Shown here: in pieces, positions 28,772-37,805 of the stretch | Layout: each line of letters opens with the position of its first letter | Position numbering within the stretch: the first letter of the stretch is position 1 | NCBI RefSeq assembly: GCF_009796745.1 | Contig: NZ_CP047024.1 | Coordinates: 4,278,001 to 4,342,000 of the forward strand | DNA from: Paraglaciecola sp. L1A13 | Lineage (GTDB): Bacteria; Pseudomonadota; Gammaproteobacteria; Enterobacterales; Alteromonadaceae | Length of the DNA stretch: 64,000 nt | Reading direction: 5' to 3' | The notes under the pieces: model-generated | Told to the model about the DNA's origin: nothing | Database searches by the model: none | Seen by the model: the letters and a program-made list of their open reading frames with translations, nothing else | Made by a program: the position numbers and the translations under genes

Positions 28772-30451
28772 TTAAAATTGTGCTTTATGTAAATAACTAC
28801 GCAACGTATTCCAGGTGATCACTCCCGTGATATTGCTTGGCTCGTTTTCGTAAACGTACACCGCGCCCTGACGACTGCTTTGCAATAACTGATAAACCTC
28901 TGCCAATGTCGACTGAAAAGAGACGCCCTGCATCGTAAAATAAGCCAATGAGGACTCTTCCCTACTAAGGCTGATGTCGTATTGAACAAGTGAAAACTGC
29001 GCATCAATTTCGAAGCTATTACGCTGTACAACGGGATGGGTAGGTGATGTCTCTAAAAACTGTAGAATATGGTGTTTCTGAGCATTGTTAAACAACTTGA
29101 ATTCTTTGTCCATCACCGCCAATACACCGGTTTTTTGTAAGGCTTCAAGTACCGGCGATGTGGTATAGGGCAATTTTTGATAATCTAATTGTCGGATAAA
29201 TATCGAGTTATTCCCCAAGAACTGAGTAGATGTAACATAGGCTGGTACAATAACCAAAATGGCTGGCAGGATAAGTTCAGGGCTGTAAGATAACTCCATA
29301 ACAGCAGACAACGCGGCAAGTGGTGCATGCACCACCGAAGTCATCAAACCCGCCATGCCAAGCAAGGCAAAGCTACCACTAAGCTGTTCAACATTATCAA
29401 CGGCTAATCCCAGAGGCGCAACGAGTAACGCACCACTTAGCATACCAAGCACAAAGACAGGACCCATAATACCGCCGGGTATCCCCAATCCAATGGCAAT
29501 AATAGTGATAAAAAATTTAGCGCAAAGCACCGCCACCAACAAGGCTACGTCTTGCTGTTGCAAGACCATTTCGTGCACCGAAAAAAAGTGCGCTCCCAAT
29601 GCTTCAGGTAGCACGTACCCTACCCCACCCGTTATCACACCGGCGATCAATAAACGTTTTATCATATTAAAACCCTGAAAAAGGTGCATTACCTTCATCA
29701 ACGCATTGTTGAATAATGTTGCTAGGCCCCCAAGCAAAATGCCGAATAAAATCAAGTACAGGTAGATCCAACGACTGAATTCAAAAAACTCAATAAATGC
29801 TAATTCTTGAGCTTGGCCAAATACGGCTCTGGTCATAACCGTGCCAATTGCGGCGGCTAACATTATAGGAATAAAAATATGAATTTTATATTCCCGTAGG
29901 ACGACCTCCATGACAAATATGACAGCGGCAAATGGGGTATTGAAAGAAGCGGAGATCCCAGCAGCAATTCCACAGCCCGATAAAATACGAATGCTATTGT
30001 GCGGTAATTTAAGCCATTGTCCGAAGAAGCTACTGCCTGCAGCCCCAAGATGTACAGAAGGGCCTTCTCGTCCCACTGAAAAACCACTGGCCAATGCAAA
30101 TGCACCACCAAAGAATTGATTTATCGTGGTACGAAAAGGGATATGACCGAAATACTGTTTAACCCGGTGAATAACAAATGGAATACCCATACGGTATTGC
30201 TTAAAGCCTGTTAAATAGGCGACGAATAGAATAAGCAACACCCCAATAACGGGCAAAACGAGACGTTCAATACCAGATAAAGTCGTAAAATTATTAACCT
30301 CGTCGAGGTATAATAATTGTAACCATTCTACGCTTAAGCGGAAAAGAATAATCACAGATGCAGCGCAAACCCCACCAATAATACCCAAGGCACACAATTG
30401 AATAGAGGTGCGCGGCGTAGCCAGCTCTTGTCGAAATGCATTAAGGGACAT
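28772..30451 (-). CDS. ClC-family chloride channel/transporter with C-terminal CBS region
   Basis: This 559-residue protein has the ClC membrane domain (about 20-430) and a soluble C-terminal part (about 440-555) with CBS-like sequence, ending S-N-I-T-G-V-I-T-W-N-T-L-R. The gating glutamate is E129 in G-R-E-G-P-S-V-H-L-G; the later G-I-P-G-G-I-M-G-P-V-F motif matches G-x-F-x-P. The first selectivity motif G-S-G-I-P reads Y-R-M-G-I-P, so the anion-coordinating Ser is replaced. The proton glutamate of exchangers was not located, so channel versus H+/Cl- exchange is undecided. Confidence 0.9.
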   Translation of the reverse strand: MSLNAFRQELATPRTSIQLCALGIIGGVCAASVIILFRLSVEWLQLLYLDEVNNFTTLSGIERLVLPVIGVLLILFVAYLTGFKQYRMGIPFVIHRVKQYFGHIPFRTTINQFFGGAFALASGFSVGREGPSVHLGAAGSSFFGQWLKLPHNSIRILSGCGIAAGISASFNTPFAAVIFVMEVVLREYKIHIFIPIMLAAAIGTVMTRAVFGQAQELAFIEFFEFSRWIYLYLILFGILLGGLATLFNNALMKVMHLFQGFNMIKRLLIAGVITGGVGYVLPEALGAHFFSVHEMVLQQQDVALLVAVLCAKFFITIIAIGLGIPGGIMGPVFVLGMLSGALLVAPLGLAVDNVEQLSGSFALLGMAGLMTSVVHAPLAALSAVMELSYSPELILPAILVIVPAYVTSTQFLGNNSIFIRQLDYQKLPYTTSPVLEALQKTGVLAVMDKEFKLFNNAQKHHILQFLETSPTHPVVQRNSFEIDAQFSLVQYDISLSREESSLAYFTMQGVSFQSTLAEVYQLLQSSRQGAVYVYENEPSNITGVITWNTLRSYLHKAQF

Positions 30452-30564
30452 ATATTAGCGCTATTAATACGATACAGAATTACAGCATCTTATCACAAGC
30501 CGCTGTAATGTAAGGAATTACCTTATATCGTTGGTTTTAGTGTGCTAGCAAGGTTAAGTAGTTT

Positions 30565-31269
30565 GTGAATTATTCAGAGTTAAGGCGCTATTTCGGCCCC
30601 TATCAATTTTACGCGGTTTGCTCCTTAATTATATTAGCTACCGCTTATTTAGCCTTTTCTTTTGGCTTCAATTTAAGCCAAGAGCGCCAGCAACTTTTAA
30701 CGCAACTTAAAAGCAGTAGCGAGAACTTACGGGTTGAAAACGCCGCTCTTTCTCAGCAAGTGAATGTAATGAGCGTTGAACTAGATATTGCTCAATCAGC
30801 CCAACGCAATTTGTCACAGGAAATAGAGCAAGCGCTTAGTCGCGAAGTATCGTTACGCAAAGAACTGGCGTTTTACCAACAAGTGATGGCTCCTGAATTA
30901 AATGCCACCGGATTAGCCATTGACGGTTTTGCGATAGAGAAAACCCTAAGCGAAGGATATTTCAGATTTAAGCTGGTCTTACTGCAACAAGATAAGATAA
31001 AAACCACGCTAAATGGCGACCTAAGACTAGTACTACACGGCAGTGAAAATGGACAACCCGTGACTTACTCCTTAACGCAACTTGTTAAGGAAGAAAGTGA
31101 GCCTTTGCAATTTATCTTCAAATATTTTCAAATGTTGGAGCGGGAATTTCAGCTTCCACCAAACTTTTTACCAGAAAAGGTTGTGATCAGCGCAGATGTA
31201 TATAAATACAAACGCAAATTAGGCGAGGTAAGCAAAACATTTGATTGGGTGTTATCGTCAAGTGAATAG
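30565..31269 (+). CDS. DUF6776-type membrane-anchored coiled-coil protein
   Basis: A 234-residue protein: a basic start, one transmembrane helix (about 13-35), a coiled coil (about 40-105, L-R-V-E-N-A-A-L-S-Q-Q-V-N-V-M) and a C-terminal beta domain (about 120-230). The layout agrees with the DUF6776 family of gammaproteobacteria, whose function is unknown to me. The start is GTG 30565 with AAGG upstream. It precedes erpA by 111 bases, and together they may form one unit divergent from the ClC gene. Confidence 0.8.
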   Translation: MNYSELRRYFGPYQFYAVCSLIILATAYLAFSFGFNLSQERQQLLTQLKSSSENLRVENAALSQQVNVMSVELDIAQSAQRNLSQEIEQALSREVSLRKELAFYQQVMAPELNATGLAIDGFAIEKTLSEGYFRFKLVLLQQDKIKTTLNGDLRLVLHGSENGQPVTYSLTQLVKEESEPLQFIFKYFQMLEREFQLPPNFLPEKVVISADVYKYKRKLGEVSKTFDWVLSSSE

Positions 31270-31380
31270 TTGACTAGATTAGTCAGGTATTAGATAATGT
31301 CGGCAATATTAGCTCGCTTTTGTAGAAATCTAAGATCCGCGCTATCCCCAATCACCAATTTGTATACACAGAGGTAATTT

Positions 31381-31725
31381 ATGTCGGTGCAAACAGCAGT
31401 CCCTATCGAATTCTCCGACGCCGCCGCACGTAAAGTTAAGGCGTTAGTTGATGAAGAAGAAAATCCAAACTTAAAACTACGTGTTTACGTCACTGGTGGC
31501 GGATGTTCAGGCTTTCAATATGGCTTCACATTCGATGAAAAAGTTAATGAAGGTGATACCACGATCGATAAAGATCAAGTTACCTTAGTGGTCGACCCTA
31601 TGAGTTTACAGTACCTTGTTGGCGGCGAAGTGGATTATACCGAAGGCTTAGAAGGCTCACGCTTTTTGGTCAATAACCCTAATGCTACGACAACCTGTGG
31701 CTGTGGGGCTTCGTTTACAGTGTAA
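31381..31725 (+). CDS. erpA: Iron-sulfur cluster insertion protein ErpA
   Basis: A 114-residue A-type carrier with the three cluster ligands C42 (G-G-G-C-S-G-F), C106 and C108 (T-C-G-C-G). The length and the [13 protein letters not shown] segment match ErpA rather than IscA. It delivers [4Fe-4S] clusters to apo-proteins such as IspG and IspH. AGAGG precedes the ATG. Confidence 0.95.
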   Translation: MSVQTAVPIEFSDAAARKVKALVDEEENPNLKLRVYVTGGGCSGFQYGFTFDEKVNEGDTTIDKDQVTLVVDPMSLQYLVGGEVDYTEGLEGSRFLVNNPNATTTCGCGASFTV

Positions 31726-32001
31726 GCGTTTATCAATTCCTGAGTGTGACGTTGTTGCAAAATAGTCTCACACTCAATCTGCTCCCCCGCCTTTAGCATG
31801 AATAATATCATCGTCCTATGGATGAACTTATTTCATTTGTGTCGCTATATTTACGCAATATTTGATATATATAATTTTTCAATTTCAATTAACTCATTGA
31901 AATTAAAGCCATTATTTAAATGGCATGAGTTATGTATTAGTTTCCTTGAAAGTAACGTCTCCTAAGTGATTTACGGAGAAACACGAACCGAGGAACGATT
32001 T

Positions 32002-32898
32002 ATGAAAAAACTTACCCTAGCATCAATTATCGCCAGTCTATTAGCAACATCAGCATTTGCCGCACAGCAACAGTCCGATGCACCTCAAATGCCTGAACTT
32101 ACAGACAAGACCTTTGTTGCATTAGATAGCAATAAAGATGGATTCGTCTCACAGCAAGAAGCAAAGCAAGATAATATTTGGAATGTCTTTGTTAAAGTAG
32201 ATGAAGATGCTGATGGTCAAATTAATCCGCGCGAATTTAATACCTACGCAAGCATCTATAGTGAAGCAGATATCGACTTAGCAGACACGGTTGACTCCCA
32301 TGCAGAAAATGCCCTTGATGAAGTAGGCACCAGCAGTAATGAAGCAATCAGCGCAGCCGATAGTGAATTAAGCCGCGCGAAGCAAAATGCTATTTCGGCC
32401 AAAGCGCAAAACAGTAACGCCGAACTGAGTACGCAGCTCACTGAGCACGACAGTCATGATGACGTTAACGCGATGACCGATAGCGAAGACCAGATGAAAG
32501 ATGCTGAATCCAATGTCCAAAATGCGTTAGATAATGCTAAAGAGCTTAGTCTACAGGGACAAGAAGCGATTGATCATAATATTGATCAAAGTACTGAGGG
32601 TTTAAATCAGCAACTTGACGACAGTCAATCTGGGATTGCAGCATCGTCAACTACAAAGATTAACGCAGATTTAGAAAACGAAAATCCAGCTTTAAAGATC
32701 CCTGAACAACCAGAACCTATTAAACAAGCGTTTGGTGACGTAGATGCTGACGAAGATGGTTTCATCAATAAAGATGAAGCAAGTGACGCAGCGATTGCCG
32801 AGCATTTTGACAATGCTGATGTCAATAGTGATGACAAAATCAGTCAACAAGAGTATGACACTTTTGTAAAAGGTCAGCACCTTATCGAACGTGATTAA
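32002..32898 (+). CDS. Exported EF-hand protein with long acidic linker
   Basis: The 298-residue protein starts MKKLTLASIIASLL after GAGGA, with a signal peptide cut at A-F-A-A. Two EF-hand loops lie near the N-terminus (D-S-N-K-D-G-F-V-S-Q-Q-E and D-E-D-A-D-G-Q-I-N-P-R-E) and two near the C-terminus (D-A-D-E-D-G-F-I-N-K-D-E and D-V-N-S-D-D-K-I-S-Q-Q-E). About 130 acidic, Asn/Gln/Ser/Ala-rich residues between them look helical or disordered. It is predicted to bind calcium outside the cytoplasm. No enzymatic domain is visible. A strong terminator follows. Confidence 0.85.
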   Translation: MKKLTLASIIASLLATSAFAAQQQSDAPQMPELTDKTFVALDSNKDGFVSQQEAKQDNIWNVFVKVDEDADGQINPREFNTYASIYSEADIDLADTVDSHAENALDEVGTSSNEAISAADSELSRAKQNAISAKAQNSNAELSTQLTEHDSHDDVNAMTDSEDQMKDAESNVQNALDNAKELSLQGQEAIDHNIDQSTEGLNQQLDDSQSGIAASSTTKINADLENENPALKIPEQPEPIKQAFGDVDADEDGFINKDEASDAAIAEHFDNADVNSDDKISQQEYDTFVKGQHLIERD

Positions 32899-32947
32899 AT
32901 ACCTAGCTTTGGTAAATAACAGAATTAAATATTGAAAAGTATGTACA

Positions 32948-32983
32948 AAAAGCCGCGCAAGTTAATTAACTTGCGCGGCTTTT
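32948..32983. terminator. Strong palindromic terminator
   Basis: A 36-base perfect palindrome centred on TTAATTAA has arms AAAAGCCGCGCAAG and CTTGCGCGGCTTTT. It lies between the convergent EF-hand and DUF2937 genes and has A/T flanks on both sides. Confidence 0.93.
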
Positions 32984-33031
32984 CTTTTGCGTACAGCACC
33001 ATTTTTACATCAAGTAGCTAGTGTATTGCAG

Positions 33032-33565
33032 CTAACGTGAAGGTGTATTTTGCTTACGGATTGCGTGATAGCAAACTGAGCACGTTTTGGCACTTAGCCC
33101 CACCGATGCATCAAAAAGCGCAGCAAACAATAGTGCCATACAAATCCCCCAACCTAACGCTGCAGGATCAAGCGGGACCGTATAACTGAATTGATTGGTC
33201 GTTTCTTGCAAAATTTGTGGGTTATAATGCGTCAATAAATAATAAGTACGTTTAACAACACCGGCTCTTAGGTTATCCCACTGACTTTGCAAAGATTGTT
33301 CGCGTTGAAATATGGCCCTAACGTTCAGGGCGTCTTGATTGAAGACTCTGTCAGGACTACGTTGGTAGTGCGCAATTAGCTTATTAAGATCACCGTCAAA
33401 ATAACGTTCCGCAGTCTGCTGAAATCCAACTAGGCTTTGCTGGGCTTCGAGTAAGTGTGCATCCACTCTTTTTTGGTACTGATCTACAAATGCAGGTATC
33501 TGCACACCGCAAAGCAGTCCAATGGCAAAAATGGCTAACCGAATATATTCTCTTAATATGTTCAT
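33032..33565 (-). CDS. DUF2937 family membrane protein
   Basis: A 177-residue protein with an N-terminal helix (about 8-25) that begins L-C-G-V-Q-I-P-A-F-V-D-Q-Y. A helical periplasmic segment with Q-K-R-V-D-A-H-L-L-E-A follows, then a second membrane helix near 138-158 (G-W-G-I-C-M-A-L-L-F-A-A-L-F-D-A). This matches the DUF2937 family found in gammaproteobacteria; function unknown. It stands alone, divergent from the DUF3019 gene. Confidence 0.8.
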   Translation of the reverse strand: MNILREYIRLAIFAIGLLCGVQIPAFVDQYQKRVDAHLLEAQQSLVGFQQTAERYFDGDLNKLIAHYQRSPDRVFNQDALNVRAIFQREQSLQSQWDNLRAGVVKRTYYLLTHYNPQILQETTNQFSYTVPLDPAALGWGICMALLFAALFDASVGLSAKTCSVCYHAIRKQNTPSR

Positions 33566-33681
33566 AGCTTCTACTACCCGTTATACGCTGAATCGATATT
33601 ACATACCTAAGATACGCCATCAACGATTGCCTGTCATAAGCGGTAAACTTATTATGATAGACGTATAGAAAAGGGCTCAAT

Positions 33682-34074
33682 ATGTTTAATACCTTAGCAT
33701 TGACCGCAGCAACCATATTCTTCTGCCTAACGAATGTTTTATTCAGTAGTGAAACGCTGGCAACTAATGACACGCAAAAGGCAGAAGACATACATGCAGA
33801 TACGTGCCCCACTGTATTCTACCAATTACAGCTTTCGTTTGATGCCAGCGCATGCCACGTTTTTGCCAGAACACTTCCCGCTTCAATAACGTACCACAGC
33901 AACCAACCGCCTAAAGCAGTTCAGCTATTCTTCCGTCAACAAATAGACACCCCCTTCACGCAAGCGTTCGATCACAATCGAATTTTGCTGCATTTAGAAG
34001 GCAATCATAAAATCATCGTAATTTCCCCAGATGGTCTAGGTAGCCAAGTAGATATACTGATTAACCCAAGCTAA
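33682..34074 (+). CDS. DUF3019 family exported protein
   Basis: A 130-residue protein with a signal peptide (about 1-26). A compact beta domain follows, with C-P-T-V-F-Y-Q-L-Q-L-S-F and a second Cys in S-A-C-H-V, which could pair. The pattern fits DUF3019, small exported proteins often found beside two-component genes in Shewanella and alteromonads. No such partner is adjacent here. Function unknown. Confidence 0.7.
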   Translation: MFNTLALTAATIFFCLTNVLFSSETLATNDTQKAEDIHADTCPTVFYQLQLSFDASACHVFARTLPASITYHSNQPPKAVQLFFRQQIDTPFTQAFDHNRILLHLEGNHKIIVISPDGLGSQVDILINPS

Positions 34075-34207
34075 ATTCGATGGGTCTACGGCCTAATTTG
34101 TTCCCTAACATTTAAGCGCAACGTCTGGCACTGTCTTTGCTATATCTTCTGTAGGTATCAACACAGGCAAAAACTGTCAAATATTTGGCAGGCCTATAGG
34201 AGCAGGT

Positions 34208-34813
34208 ATGGAATTGGCAATTATCTTAATGATGATATTAATCGTGGTCGCGATTGGTGCAGTAAAATTGAATGAACCAAGTTTAACCTTCCCGTTTAAA
34301 AAGAAGACGAATCTATTTACCCCCGTCGAGCGTAGCTTTCTCGCTCTTATTGACGAAGCTGTAGGTAATCAGTTTCGTATTATGTGCCGGGTGAAACTGT
34401 CAGACGTAGTTGCAACACGCGAAAGTGCTAACAAAAAGACCAGTAAAAACGCATATAGTCGCACCAGTGGTCGGCAACTTGATTTCGTCCTGTGTGCAAA
34501 AGATGACATGTCGCCCGTTATCGCAATCGATTTAGTGCATGCCAATCAAAATGGTAAAGATGGGTACAAGCGCCAACGAGATTGGTTTGTAAGCGGGGCG
34601 TTAGACGCTGCGCGTATTCCACATGTACGTATTAAAGTTCGTTCAGGATATACCGCAAAAGATATACGTCAGTGCATTGACGCTAAGCTCGCGTCGGTAA
34701 GAATTGCTTCAAGCAATACGCCACTTATTGCAGGCACGGCGGGTCAGGTAAAAGATCCTAATGTGGCAACTCGACCAACAAAACCATTAGCTCAAAACCC
34801 TATGGCGGCCTAG
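34208..34813 (+). CDS. DUF2726 domain protein, membrane-anchored
   Basis: A 201-residue protein with an N-terminal membrane helix (MELAIILMMILIVVAIGAV), then a DUF2726 domain (about 35-155: T-P-V-E-R-S-F-L-A-L-I-D-E-A, R-Q-L-D-F-V-L-C, I-A-I-D-L). The domain has a restriction-endonuclease-like pattern (D...D-x-V/V-x-E-L-like). The tail is low-complexity. GGAG precedes the ATG by 6 bases. Cellular role unknown; nuclease activity would be speculation because the usual catalytic Glu-x-Lys is not obvious. Confidence 0.8.
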   Translation: MELAIILMMILIVVAIGAVKLNEPSLTFPFKKKTNLFTPVERSFLALIDEAVGNQFRIMCRVKLSDVVATRESANKKTSKNAYSRTSGRQLDFVLCAKDDMSPVIAIDLVHANQNGKDGYKRQRDWFVSGALDAARIPHVRIKVRSGYTAKDIRQCIDAKLASVRIASSNTPLIAGTAGQVKDPNVATRPTKPLAQNPMAA

Positions 34814-34855
34814 TAACTAACTACCTATGATATTGATTTGATGAATTACGAATAT

Positions 34856-34883
34856 AAAAAAACCAGCTTTCGCTGGTTTTTTT
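34856..34883. terminator. Bidirectional Rho-independent terminator
   Basis: A7-CCAGC (34856-34867), loop TTTC, GCTGG-T7 (34872-34883). It separates the convergent DUF2726 and mdh genes. Confidence 0.93.
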
Positions 34884-34899
34884 ATATATTGGGCAAGAA

Positions 34900-35835
34900 T
34901 TAGTTTTTAACGAATTCAACACCCAACTTAATATCGCCACGTAGGCCTTCTAACATTGACTCTTTAGCCTTCTGCTCGAAATCACTCAACTCACCGTAAG
35001 GCAGAATTTCTTCAACGCCGTTTTTACCCAAACGAACTGGGTGTGAGAAGAATTGTGCGTCATCGCTGTTAGTTTCAACGTAGGTATACTCAACCACGTT
35101 TTCACCGCGCATCGCAGCAACAAGAGATAAACAGAAACGAGCTGCTGCTTGGCCCATAGATAAAGTTGCAGACCCGCCGCCAGCTTTAGCTTCAACTACT
35201 TCTGTACCCGCGTTTTGAATGCGAGTCGTCAAACTTGCGACTTCTTCATCAGTAAACTCAACACCTTCCACTTGTGAAAGCAAAGGTAAAATAGTTGTAC
35301 CAGAGTGACCACCGATAACAGGAACGTGAACGTTTGCAGGGTTCAGGCCACGAAGGTTACCAACGAAAGTCTCAGCACGAATAACGTCAAGGGTTGTTAC
35401 ACCAAATAACTTGTTCTTGTTGTAGACACCCTTAGCTTTCAACGTTTCAGCTGCGATAGCAACCGTGGTGTTAACTGGGTTAGTAATAATACACACACAT
35501 GCTTCAGGACAATTATCTGCAACACCATCAACTAGGTTTTTAACAATCCCAGCATTGATGTTGAATAAATCAGAACGATCCATACCAGGTTTACGCGGAA
35601 CACCAGCAGGAATAAGCACGATGTCACAACCTGTCAATGCTTTAGCTAGGTCATCTTTACCAAAACCTTCAACTTTAACATCGGTAGGAATGTGACTTAA
35701 ATCAACTGCAACACCAGGTACGACAGGGGCTACGTCATACAAAGCTAGTTCTGTACCAGCTGGCAATTGAGTCTTTAACAACAATGATAACGCTTGGCCT
35801 ATACCGCCAGCTGCTCCTAATACCGCTACTTTCAT
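34900..35835 (-). CDS. mdh: Malate dehydrogenase
   Basis: The 311-residue TCA-cycle enzyme starts [13 protein letters not shown], preceded by AGGAGAG; a longer start at 35862 would add nine non-conserved residues. The NAD-binding G-A-A-G-G-I-G, the substrate loop [11 protein letters not shown] and catalytic H177 (G-G-H-S-G-T-T) match the E. coli enzyme nearly residue for residue. It is divergent from argR, a conserved pairing. Confidence 0.97.
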   Translation of the reverse strand: MKVAVLGAAGGIGQALSLLLKTQLPAGTELALYDVAPVVPGVAVDLSHIPTDVKVEGFGKDDLAKALTGCDIVLIPAGVPRKPGMDRSDLFNINAGIVKNLVDGVADNCPEACVCIITNPVNTTVAIAAETLKAKGVYNKNKLFGVTTLDVIRAETFVGNLRGLNPANVHVPVIGGHSGTTILPLLSQVEGVEFTDEEVASLTTRIQNAGTEVVEAKAGGGSATLSMGQAAARFCLSLVAAMRGENVVEYTYVETNSDDAQFFSHPVRLGKNGVEEILPYGELSDFEQKAKESMLEGLRGDIKLGVEFVKN

Positions 35836-36000
35836 AAATCTCTCCTGTGGAATGCTAATCAATTCGCGAGCGAAACATTAATGCAAGACCCGCGAAAAAA
35901 CAATTAAATGCTGAGCTGGATTTGTACGAAATTCTATGTGAGGGCAAATTGCTTAACTTCAAGTACTAAGGCAAAATAGCCGCCATAAACAGAGGAATAT

Positions 36001-36465
36001 ATGGCTACTAATAAGCAAGAAGAACTCATCAAGGCATTTAAGGATATCTTAAAGGCCGAAAACTTTGGCTCTCAAGGTGATATTGTCGACGCGCTCAAAA
36101 CACAAAGTTTTGATAATATCAGCCAATCTAAAGTATCCCGCATGCTCAGTAAGTTTGGCGCAGTGCGAACGCGTAACGCCCGAGGCGATATGGTGTATTG
36201 TTTGCCGCCAGAGCTAGGCATGCCCACGGCGCGCAGTCCACTGCGCCAGCTAGTACTGGACATAGTGCACAACAACGTCATGATCATTATTCGTACAAGC
36301 CCCGGCGCTGCCCAACTTATTGCAAGATTACTTGACTCATTAAGTCAAAAAGATGGTGTATTGGGCACCATAGCAGGCGACGACACAATTTTTATTGCGC
36401 CTTCGGATATTAATCAGATCGAGGAAATTCGCGTGCGCGTTGAAGCCCTTTTTGAAAACGTCTAA
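36001..36465 (+). CDS. argR: Arginine repressor
   Basis: The 154-residue regulator has an N-terminal winged helix ([19 protein letters not shown]) and a C-terminal hexamerisation and arginine-binding domain ([21 protein letters not shown]). GAGGA is 5 bases before the ATG. No clear ARG box could be picked out in the 165 bases between mdh and argR. Confidence 0.96.
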   Translation: MATNKQEELIKAFKDILKAENFGSQGDIVDALKTQSFDNISQSKVSRMLSKFGAVRTRNARGDMVYCLPPELGMPTARSPLRQLVLDIVHNNVMIIIRTSPGAAQLIARLLDSLSQKDGVLGTIAGDDTIFIAPSDINQIEEIRVRVEALFENV

Positions 36466-36549
36466 ACCGAAATCTTCCAACATAACTCTCCCTCATGCAT
36501 TCGCTAGAGGGGCGAGTACAGTAATTAAAATGGTCACAAACGTTCATTA

Positions 36550-37734
36550 TTACTTGTGGCCAGCTTCTAATTGCACATCAACCCATACCAAACGATGGTC
36601 AGACGAAGCTTGGCGATTTTGAATTAATCGATATAGGGGATCCTGTGGGGTAGGCCAAAATACGCCACTGTCAGTCACCTCACCGAGTTTAGTGCTGGCT
36701 AACACATAATCAGCACGCATTCGCCAAAAAGCCGTGTGAGTGGCTGCATAAACACTATTTTTAGTGTGTAACGATGCGCCTTTACTGGTGGGTATCATAT
36801 TGGCGTTAATTGCGTCGTGGCTCAGCAATGCTTGAATTCCCTCTTTGTATGCATCTCCTTCTTCTGCTGACGCATTTAAATCCCCTAAAATGACAAACGC
36901 TTCGCTACTTATGCCACCAAACGCCCCTTGATCATCATAAATATAATCAGCTTTAGTTGAGCCCGATATGTAATCAACCCAAAAGCGAATTTCGTCGTGA
37001 TTACGTTTCCCGTTGCGGTTTTCTGGTCCATCAAAAACAGGCGGTGTCGGATGGCTAGCCAATATATGAATTACGTTTCCGTTAATGCGAATGGGTACGT
37101 CCCAATGGGACTTTGACGAGAGCCTAAATACCGCTTTTGCCTGAGGCGAATACCAATCTGTGCCATCTTCTGCTTTCACACTATTTAGTAGACCGTTTGG
37201 CATATCTTTCCAAAGGAAATGTTGAAATGTTCTCACTTGCTCGCTTTCAATTGGGTATCGGCTTAATAGCACCATGCCGTATTGCCCTGGATACAAACCA
37301 AAAGCAAAGGTATCACCACCGTTATCGGTATTTTTGCCGTTATGATTAAGATCTACCCCGGAAGGCACACCTGTATTCACCGGTGCAGAATAATAATAGG
37401 GATAATTTATTGACTCGATGCCTTCTTGCGAAACTGCCAAGTAGTTATTAATAAATGCTTTTACTCCTTTAGCTTCATTCTCCGTGTAATCGAATTCATT
37501 AAGCAAGATAATATCAGGGCGCACTCGTTGTATGATTTCGGCGATATTACGTATCTGCTGGTGCTTACCAAAAGCAAGGTTTTCAAACAACTCATGTCCC
37601 TTAGGCTGGACATCCTTAGGCAAGTAATTACTCGCTTCCATACTGACGTTAAACGTCGCTATTCTTATTGTTTGTGCATGACTCACAAAAACGACTCCCA
37701 TCCATAATGTTATTAACAATAACGCCCTGTGCAT
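36550..37734 (-). CDS. Exported endonuclease/exonuclease/phosphatase (EEP) family protein
   Basis: A 394-residue EEP-fold hydrolase with a signal peptide (cut after S-H-A). Conserved blocks are R-I-A-T-F-N-V-S-M-E, L-L-N-E-F-D-Y (metal Glu), I-L-A-S-H-P-T-P-P, I-L-G-D-L-N-A-S (catalytic Asp and Asn) and S-S-D-H-R-L-V-W-V (catalytic His). Members hydrolyse nucleic acid or other phosphodiesters; the substrate is not set by these motifs. AAAGGAAA precedes the ATG. It lies downstream of oar on the same strand, separated by a terminator. Confidence 0.87.
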   Translation of the reverse strand: MHRALLLITLWMGVVFVSHAQTIRIATFNVSMEASNYLPKDVQPKGHELFENLAFGKHQQIRNIAEIIQRVRPDIILLNEFDYTENEAKGVKAFINNYLAVSQEGIESINYPYYYSAPVNTGVPSGVDLNHNGKNTDNGGDTFAFGLYPGQYGMVLLSRYPIESEQVRTFQHFLWKDMPNGLLNSVKAEDGTDWYSPQAKAVFRLSSKSHWDVPIRINGNVIHILASHPTPPVFDGPENRNGKRNHDEIRFWVDYISGSTKADYIYDDQGAFGGISSEAFVILGDLNASAEEGDAYKEGIQALLSHDAINANMIPTSKGASLHTKNSVYAATHTAFWRMRADYVLASTKLGEVTDSGVFWPTPQDPLYRLIQNRQASSDHRLVWVDVQLEAGHK

Positions 37735-37760
37735 TTATGATTTCCTTTAAACAAATAAAA

Positions 37761-37783
37761 AAGCCGGCTACAAGAGCCGGCTT
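37761..37783 (-). terminator. Rho-independent terminator after the Oar receptor gene
   Basis: A 9-bp stem AAGCCGGCT/AGCCGGCTT with a 5-base loop. Read on the minus strand it is followed by TTTTATTTG, so it ends the receptor transcript 22 bases past its stop codon. Confidence 0.85.
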
Positions 37784-37805
37784 CTTAGCATAACCAATTT
37801 AATGA

